This document shows, one piece after another, positions 22,601 through 27,775 of a stretch of 30,569 nucleotides of DNA. The stretch lies in NCBI GenBank assembly GCA_002351925.1, contig DEHM01000025.1, positions 1,272-31,840 on the forward strand. Direction: 5' to 3'. The notes beneath the pieces are model-generated. The model searched no databases. It had not been told where the DNA came from and saw nothing but the letters and a program-made list of their open reading frames with translations. The stretch is from Bacteroidales bacterium UBA2800. GTDB lineage: Bacteria > Bacteroidota > Bacteroidia > Bacteroidales > Paludibacteraceae. Position numbers and translations under genes: made by a program. Positions within the stretch are counted from its first letter, which is position 1. Each line of letters begins with the position of its first letter.

Positions 22601-23035
22601 ATGCAACTCAAAATCATCAACAAGAGCAACAACGCCCTGCCGCGTTACGAGAGTGCGCAGGCAGCGGGAATGGATATCCGGTGCCACATCGCGGAGCCGA
22701 TCACTCTGGCGCCCATGGAGCGCCGGCTGATACCCACAGGCCTCTTCATCGAGTTGCCGGCGGGCTACGAAGCGCAGATACGCCCGCGTAGCGGCCTGGC
22801 CCTCAAGCGCGGGCTGACCGTCCTCAACACGCCGGGCACAATCGATGCGGACTACCGCGGCGAAGTGGGTGTCATCCTCATCAACCTCAGCGGCGAGCCG
22901 CAGACCATCGAACCCGGTGAGCGTATCTGCCAGATGGTCATCGCGCGTCATGAGACGCCGGAGATAGTGGAAGTACAAGAACTGAGCGACACCGAGCGTG
23001 GTGCCGGAGGATTCGGCCATTCGGGTCGCCAATAA
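22601..23035 (+). CDS. dut: dUTP diphosphatase
   Basis: A 144-residue protein of normal length for the trimeric family. All five motifs appear: AGMDIRC, RPRSGLALK, NTPGTIDADYRGE, GERICQMVI, and the C-terminal RGAGGFGHSG. It hydrolyses dUTP to dUMP, keeping uracil out of DNA and feeding thymidylate synthesis. It is 2 bases after the lipid kinase and 7 bases before the TPR gene. Confidence 0.97.
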   Translation: MQLKIINKSNNALPRYESAQAAGMDIRCHIAEPITLAPMERRLIPTGLFIELPAGYEAQIRPRSGLALKRGLTVLNTPGTIDADYRGEVGVILINLSGEPQTIEPGERICQMVIARHETPEIVEVQELSDTERGAGGFGHSGRQ

Positions 23036-23042
23036 ACCGTTT

Positions 23043-24056
23043 ATGAGCTACCGCTTACGGACATACCTACTCCTTCTTCTCGCGCTGCTGACGGCGCTGC
23101 CGATGAGTGCGAAAAAGAAGAAACCGCAGATGCAGCAGCCGCAGCGTCCTACGCTGACGGTGGAGCAACAGCAGCAGTTTACCTATTACTGGTACGCGGC
23201 TAAGCAGGCTATCGAGGAGGAGCGTTATCCCGATGCACTGGTGCTCTTGACGTTCTGCGAAGAACTCAATCCCTACGACGGCGCGACGCTCGACTATCTG
23301 GGCACCATGTACGATGCGATGAACGAGCGAGAGACGGCCCTGCAGCTCTACCGACGCGCCTGCGAGGCTGACCCGCGCGACCAGTGGTTCCACTACGCCA
23401 AGATGCTCTCCAAGCGCAACCGGGAAGGCGATCAGGACGAAGCGATGCGAGTCATGGAGAACGCCCATCGGCTGGATCCCGCCAACGAGGAGCTGATAGA
23501 GCAGTTGCGGCAGTTCTATACCGAACGCAAGCAGTGGAAAGAGGCGCTCACCATGCAAGACAAGCTGGACGCCATCAAGGGCTACGACGCCTGGAGTGCC
23601 CTCAACAGATACCGCATCTACGCCATGTGGGAGAAGCCCAAACAGGCTATCGAGGCCATCGACAAGTACCTGGAGCTGGACCCGGGCAACCTGCGTTTTT
23701 TGATGTTCCGCCTCGAGTTGCTGGAGCACTTCAACGCCAAGCCGGCAGAGCGCTTCGCGATGTACGAACAGATACTGAGTATCGACCCGGGCTATACCAT
23801 GATACTCAACAACTACGCCTACCTCTTGGCCACCACCGGAGGTGACCTTGCTAAGGCGGAGCGCATGAGTTCCATCACCATCCGCGAGGAACCCGACAAC
23901 CCCGTCTATCTCGACACCTACGGCTGGATACTCTACCTGCAGGGACAGAAACAGTTAGCGCTGTTCTACCTCGAGAAGGCACTGATGTACAGCACGCCGG
24001 AGACGAGAAGCGAGATAGAGAAACATCTGGAGAAAGTGAAAAGTGAAAAGAAGTAA
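23043..24056 (+). CDS. TPR-repeat protein, exported
   Basis: A 337-residue protein. An earlier in-frame start would lie inside dut; the ATG at 23043 opens directly into a signal peptide ending PMSA. After a Lys/Gln-rich linker there are at least six TPR-like helix pairs from about residue 45 to 330, for example GATLDYLGTMYDAMNERETA and YLDTYGWILYLQGQKQLALF. TPRs hold protein partners; here they probably act in the periplasm or at the outer membrane. In Bacteroidales this gene is commonly found between dut and the DUF4292 and EnvC genes, which suggests envelope biogenesis. The last codons are made of two AGTGAAA heptads that also carry the start of the next gene. Confidence 0.85.
   Translation: MSYRLRTYLLLLLALLTALPMSAKKKKPQMQQPQRPTLTVEQQQQFTYYWYAAKQAIEEERYPDALVLLTFCEELNPYDGATLDYLGTMYDAMNERETALQLYRRACEADPRDQWFHYAKMLSKRNREGDQDEAMRVMENAHRLDPANEELIEQLRQFYTERKQWKEALTMQDKLDAIKGYDAWSALNRYRIYAMWEKPKQAIEAIDKYLELDPGNLRFLMFRLELLEHFNAKPAERFAMYEQILSIDPGYTMILNNYAYLLATTGGDLAKAERMSSITIREEPDNPVYLDTYGWILYLQGQKQLALFYLEKALMYSTPETRSEIEKHLEKVKSEKK
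24035..24048 (+). repeat. Two AGTGAAA heptads at a gene junction
   Basis: AGTGAAA occurs twice in a row. The array ends the TPR gene (EKVKSEKK) and the second unit contains the GTG start of the DUF4292 gene at 24043. With only two units chance is possible. Confidence 0.5.
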
Positions 24057-24609
24057 ACAGTACATACTCATCGCCCTGTGCGCCTTGCTGCTCATGGCGT
24101 GCGGCACCAAACGGCGTGCCGTGAGCACCGACGCAGCCTCTGCCGAACCGGGTGCACCGGCTTGGCACACCTGTCTGATGCAAGGGGTGCAGCTGACTGT
24201 CACCACCGACGAGGAGCGACTGTCGGCCACCGCCACCATGCAGGTGGTACGCGACTCTATGCTCATCATCAGCGTCATGCCTATGCTCGGCATCGAGATG
24301 TTGCGCGTAGAAGCCACGCCGACACTGCTCACCGTCATTGACAAGATACACGGCCAGTACGGCCAAGCCGAATACACGGCCCTCAACCGCAAACTGGTGC
24401 CGGCGGTCAACTGGGATGTGCTGCAGCAACTCTGTTCCGCCGAGTTGCCTACCGGCAGCGAGAAGACGCATATGCGCTTCGTCTACGACGGACGTAAGAC
24501 GCTCGACCTGAACGTGGTCTACCCCACTCGCCAACTCGATGTGCCGGTACGCATGAACGCCCAGAAACTACAGAAATACCAAAAGATAGATATCAGCAAA
24601 TGGCTCTGA
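24043..24609 (+). CDS. DUF4292 family lipoprotein
   Basis: A 188-residue protein from a GTG start (KRSKQYILIALCALLLMAC), overlapping the TPR gene by 14 bases. No ATG gives a signal peptide. The lipobox LLMAC places the lipidated Cys at residue 20. MPMLGIEMLRVEATPTLLTVIDKIHGQY-like text matches the DUF4292 core, a Bacteroidota family related in shape to lipoprotein carriers such as LolA/LolB as I recall; that is not verified here. It is shorter than the usual ~250 residues. It overlaps envC by 10 bases. Confidence 0.8.
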   Translation: MKRSKQYILIALCALLLMACGTKRRAVSTDAASAEPGAPAWHTCLMQGVQLTVTTDEERLSATATMQVVRDSMLIISVMPMLGIEMLRVEATPTLLTVIDKIHGQYGQAEYTALNRKLVPAVNWDVLQQLCSAELPTGSEKTHMRFVYDGRKTLDLNVVYPTRQLDVPVRMNAQKLQKYQKIDISKWL

Positions 24610-25778
24610 AACGCAACATATTAGTCCTTTGTCTTTTGTCCTTTGTCCTTTGTCCTGCTTTGGCAGCCGACAATGTCAAAGACCTGCAGAAGAAACAGAA
24701 AAAGCTGCAGGCCGAGATAGAGCAGACCAACAAGATGCTCAAGCAGACCAAGAAAGATGAGAGTGCTACGCTCAACAAACTGCAGTTGACGCAGCAGAAC
24801 ATCCAGAACCAGAAGAAACTCATCCGCACCTTGGACAACGAGATCACGGCGCTCAACAGCGAGATGACACGACTCACCAACACCCGCGACAGTCTGCAGC
24901 AGGTACTCGAGTCGCACAAGGCCGACTATGCCCGCATGGTGACCGAGAGCCACTACGCACGCGTGCAGCAGTCGCCGCTCCTGTTCCTCTTCTGCAGCGA
25001 GGACTTCCAGCAACTCATCCGCCGTGCGCGTTACCTGCAGGAGGTGGCGCATTTCCGCCAGCAACAGGTGCAGCGTATCGAAGCGACGCAGGCCGAGATA
25101 GACGTGCAGAACAACCTGCTGCAGGAGAACAAAAACGACAAGCAGCAGAGCCTCAACACCCGTAAGCGCGAGCAGGAGAACCTCAAACGCGACGAGCGCA
25201 AGCAACAGACCATGCTCACCCAACTCAAGAGCAAAGAGAAAGACCTGAGCAAGAAACTGCAGCAACAGCAGAAACGTGTCAAGGAGCTCAACAAGAAGAT
25301 CGACGACATGATCCGCAAGCAGGCTGCCGCCAAGGCCAACCTTACCAAGGAGCAGCAACTCGTTGCCGGTGGTTTCGAGGCCAACAAAGGACGTCTGCCT
25401 TGGCCAGTGGAAAAAGGTATCATCATCGGCCGGTTCGGCAAACAGCAGCACCCCGTCTATTCGCAGGTGACGATCGACAACAAGGGTATCTACCTCCAGA
25501 CCACAGCCGGCAGCAAAGCGCGTGCGGTGTACAAGGGCGAAGTAACCAGTTGCTTCATGGTGGGCAACACCTACGCCGTCATCATCCAGCACGGTAACTA
25601 CCGCACCGTCTATTCCAACCTCAGCCGGTTGCAAGTCAAGCAGGGCGACAAGGTGGAGACCAAACAGCTCATCGGCACTATCTTCACCGACCCTGAGCAA
25701 GATCAGAAAACGGAACTCTATTTCCAGATATACAAAGACAGAAACATCTTAAATCCCGAGTTATGGATAGCCAAATAA
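24600..25778 (+). CDS. EnvC-like murein hydrolase activator (degenerate M23)
   Basis: A 392-residue protein with a signal peptide (residues 1-22, PALAAD) followed by a long coiled coil (about 25-245, heptad Lys/Gln/Leu) and a C-terminal LytM-type domain (265-392: GRLPWPVEKGIIIGRFGKQ). The M23 metal ligands are missing: the usual HxxxD region reads HPVYSQVTIDNKGIYL and the final HxH reads ELYFQIY. This is the pattern of EnvC, which does not cut peptidoglycan but activates amidases at division sites. The core of the signal peptide is encoded by CTTTGTC heptads. It starts 10 bases inside the DUF4292 gene and overlaps the FKBP gene by 16 bases. Confidence 0.9.
   Translation: MALKRNILVLCLLSFVLCPALAADNVKDLQKKQKKLQAEIEQTNKMLKQTKKDESATLNKLQLTQQNIQNQKKLIRTLDNEITALNSEMTRLTNTRDSLQQVLESHKADYARMVTESHYARVQQSPLLFLFCSEDFQQLIRRARYLQEVAHFRQQQVQRIEATQAEIDVQNNLLQENKNDKQQSLNTRKREQENLKRDERKQQTMLTQLKSKEKDLSKKLQQQQKRVKELNKKIDDMIRKQAAAKANLTKEQQLVAGGFEANKGRLPWPVEKGIIIGRFGKQQHPVYSQVTIDNKGIYLQTTAGSKARAVYKGEVTSCFMVGNTYAVIIQHGNYRTVYSNLSRLQVKQGDKVETKQLIGTIFTDPEQDQKTELYFQIYKDRNILNPELWIAK
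24620..24654 (+). repeat. Heptad array, CTTTGTC type, in the EnvC signal peptide
   Basis: ATTAGTC, CTTTGTC, TTTTGTC, CTTTGTC and CTTTGTC follow without gaps. They encode residues 8-18, LVLCLLSFVLC, the hydrophobic core of the signal peptide. Confidence 0.85.
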
Positions 25779-26338
25779 AATCCTATAGCGTAAGCGGTCT
25801 AACAGCAAAGCGGTCTAACAGACGATTCTTCGTCGGTCTTATAGTGCTTTGCACGGTCAGTGCGTTAGCACTATCCTCCTGCAAACAGAACAACTGGATG
25901 GACTGGAAGGTGGAGAACGAGCTGTGGCTGCAACAGAACAAAGCCAACCATCCTGAAATCAAGGAGACGAGTACCGGCCTGCAATACCGTATCATAGCCG
26001 ACCCTACGCCGCAAGACGTGCGTCCTAACACCACGAGCAGCGTCGTCATCTGCGACTATACCGTCGAACTCATCAACGGCAATCGTATCGACAGCGGCCA
26101 CGACACCCTCTATCTGCCCGCGTGTATCCCGGGCTTTGCCGAGGGTTGCCACCTCATCCACAACAACGGAGACATCGACCTGTTTATCCCCTCTTATCTG
26201 GGCTACGACAACGCCGAATATGTCAGCGGAGACCTGTACAAAGCCGAGGGTAAAGGACTGGAGGGCACCAAGAGTTTTGTGCCGCCCTACTCTACGCTGA
26301 TCTACACCATCCATCTATGCTCCGTCATCGGTTACTGA
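25763..26338 (+). CDS. FKBP-type peptidyl-prolyl isomerase lipoprotein
   Basis: A 191-residue protein. The hydrophobic segment FFVGLIVLCTVSALALSSC ends in a lipobox with Cys40. NNWMDWKVENELWLQQNK and TGLQYRIIADP are typical of Bacteroidales FKBP lipoproteins, and the FKBP fold follows (VVICDYTVELINGNRIDSG, IPGFAEGCHLI, FVPPYSTLIYTIHL). Several catalytic aromatic residues of active FKBPs are hard to place, so catalysis is uncertain. The n-region before the signal core is unusually long (21 residues) because residues 7-20 come from 16-bp repeat units. There is no later start codon before the signal core. It overlaps the next gene by 22 bases. Confidence 0.83.
   Translation: MDSQIKSYSVSGLTAKRSNRRFFVGLIVLCTVSALALSSCKQNNWMDWKVENELWLQQNKANHPEIKETSTGLQYRIIADPTPQDVRPNTTSSVVICDYTVELINGNRIDSGHDTLYLPACIPGFAEGCHLIHNNGDIDLFIPSYLGYDNAEYVSGDLYKAEGKGLEGTKSFVPPYSTLIYTIHLCSVIGY
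25781..25821 (+). repeat. 16-bp repeat at the FKBP N-terminus
   Basis: TCCTATAGCGTAAGCG, GTCTAACAGCAAAGCG and GTCTAACAG lie head to tail. They encode SYSVSGLTAKRSN between the start codon and the signal peptide core. Confidence 0.85.
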
Positions 26339-26826
26339 TATTGCCGTTCCTTCTGCTCATCGGCTTCGTGCTGAGTATGACTTCGTGCGAAGACACGACG
26401 TTCAGTAGCAGCGTGCCCCGCGTACGCGTCTACGTCCATATCGATCGCCGGCTGGGCAGTTTTGTCACCTTCACGCCGGAGGCTACCTATTCCTACGTCA
26501 CCGCCACACGCGAGGGCTATTTCCTCAACGGACAGATGGTTATTCCTTCGCCCGACACCGACTATTTCGGCTACGGAGGCGTGGTCGTCTATGTGACCAT
26601 GATGAATGAATACAAGGCCTTCGACATGGCGTGTCCCCATTGTGCCGCGCGTGGCACCCGGCAGACCTGCCAGGTCAATAGTATGTCGGCCGTCTGTCCT
26701 AACTGCGGCGAGGAGTATCAGCTCTGGTCGGGAACAGGTATCCCTACCAAAGGTATCACCCGCGAACCGCTCCTGCAACTGCCTATCACCGTCACCCAAG
26801 ACAAAATCCTTGTACGCCAACAATGA
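26317..26826 (+). CDS. Rieske-like lipoprotein with two CxxC pairs
   Basis: A 169-residue protein with a signal peptide and lipobox MTSC (Cys24). The C-terminal half (GYGGVVVYVTMMNEYKAFDMAC...) follows the layout of Bacteroidales Rieske-like lipoproteins, GGVxxY...EYxAFDxxCP...AVCPxCGxxY, ending with a GIP loop. Instead of the classical CxH and CxxH cluster ligands it has C106-P-H-C109 and C127-P-N-C130, plus Cys118, so it may bind zinc or a different cluster, or nothing. The role is unknown. It overlaps the FKBP gene by 22 bases and its stop overlaps the rimM start (ATGA). Confidence 0.7.
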   Translation: MLRHRLLILPFLLLIGFVLSMTSCEDTTFSSSVPRVRVYVHIDRRLGSFVTFTPEATYSYVTATREGYFLNGQMVIPSPDTDYFGYGGVVVYVTMMNEYKAFDMACPHCAARGTRQTCQVNSMSAVCPNCGEEYQLWSGTGIPTKGITREPLLQLPITVTQDKILVRQQ

Positions 26827-27215
26827 TCACCCGCGAAGAACTGCTCTCTCTGGGCGCGCTGCGTCGTCCCCAACTCAAGGACCTGCCGCCTTTCGTCTTC
26901 GTCCTGCGCGACGGGCTCTTTGTGCCCTATCGCTCCGAACAAGCCGTCCAACTGCTGGGCGAAGAGGTCTTCGTACGGCGCGAGGATATACGCCAAGAGG
27001 ACGACGGAGAGATGACCTGGCAAGACCTGGTGGGCTACACCGTCTTCGACCATGAACTCGGCACCGTCGGCACCATCGACACCATCGACGAACAGACCAT
27101 CAACACGCTGGCCACCCTTGCCGACGGACGAATGCTGCCGCTGCACGAAGACTTCATCCTCGATATCGACACCGACACGCGCACCCTGCATGTCAACCTG
27201 CCTTTTGCCCTATGA
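26823..27215 (+). CDS. rimM: Ribosome maturation factor RimM, short form
   Basis: A 130-residue protein. The C-terminal PRC-barrel is clear: TWQDLVGYTVFDHELGTVGT, then LPLHEDFILDID and LHVNLP. The N-terminal domain is much reduced: a family member is usually ~170 residues, and here only ~65 precede the barrel (MITREELLSLGALRRPQ..., FVLRDGLFVPYRSEQA). RimM binds protein S19 and helps mature the 30S head. The chosen ATG overlaps the previous stop (ATGA), and no upstream extension is available without entering that gene. Whether the short form works is unknown. It overlaps the TrmH gene by ATGA. Confidence 0.78.
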   Translation: MITREELLSLGALRRPQLKDLPPFVFVLRDGLFVPYRSEQAVQLLGEEVFVRREDIRQEDDGEMTWQDLVGYTVFDHELGTVGTIDTIDEQTINTLATLADGRMLPLHEDFILDIDTDTRTLHVNLPFAL

Positions 27216-27775
27216 GTAACGCCAAACGGACCACAGAAGAGATGCACCGCCTGAGCGTAGCCGACTACCGCTCTGCCGACAAACTGCCGCTGGTAGTGGT
27301 GCTCGACAACGTGCGCAGCCAGCATAACGTCGGTGCGGTCTTTCGTACGGCCGACGCCATGCGTATCGAGCGTGTCGTTCTCTGCGGCATATGTTGCTGC
27401 CCGCCTAATGCGGAGATCCACAAGACCGCCCTCGGCGCCGAAGAGTCTGTCGACTGGCAGTATTACCCCAACACCCTGGACGCCGTACGCGACCTGCAAG
27501 CGCATGGCTATACCGTCTATGCCGTCGAGCAGGCCCACAACTCGGTGACGTTGGAAGACGTCGCCGAGAGTCTTACAGGCGAAGCCGGTCACGACCGCAT
27601 CGCGGTCGTACTCGGACACGAGGTCTTCGGTGTTCAACAAGAAGTAATCGACCTTTGCAATCAATGTATCGAGATACCCCAATACGGAACCAAGCACTCG
27701 ATGAACGTCAGTGTGACGGCTGGCATCGTCATGTACCGCTTAGCCTCCTCGCTCCGGCTAAGGACAAGTCGGTAG
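27212..27775 (+). CDS. TrmH/SpoU family RNA 2'-O-methyltransferase
   Basis: A 187-residue protein with the three SPOUT motifs: VLDNVRSQHNVGAVFRTADA (motif 1), VVLGHEVFGVQQEVIDLC (motif 2) and IPQYGTKHSMNVSVTAGIV (motif 3). It should methylate a ribose in tRNA or rRNA; the target is not readable. It lacks the N-terminal substrate domain of RlmB-type enzymes and so resembles TrmL/TrmH-sized proteins. A 16-bp repeat unit encodes residues 120-126 (ESLTGEA) before motif 2. Its last 112 bases, including motif 3, overlap the U32 gene in another frame. Confidence 0.9.
   Translation: MSNAKRTTEEMHRLSVADYRSADKLPLVVVLDNVRSQHNVGAVFRTADAMRIERVVLCGICCCPPNAEIHKTALGAEESVDWQYYPNTLDAVRDLQAHGYTVYAVEQAHNSVTLEDVAESLTGEAGHDRIAVVLGHEVFGVQQEVIDLCNQCIEIPQYGTKHSMNVSVTAGIVMYRLASSLRLRTSR
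27570..27590 (+). repeat. Single 16-bp repeat unit in the TrmH gene
   Basis: GTCTTACAGGCGAAGCCG followed by GTC, an 18-bp variant of the unit, in frame and placed just before motif 2. Confidence 0.65.

Noticed and set aside
24621..25700. A 359-codon minus-strand frame rich in leucine, opposite envC
   Set aside because: It mirrors the Lys/Gln/Glu coiled-coil codons of EnvC (CAG and AAG read back as CTG and CTT). It shows no family match or promoter.
24600..25778. EnvC-like protein as an active M23 peptidase
   Set aside because: The zinc ligands are absent (no HxxxD, no HxH), which fits the activator role instead.
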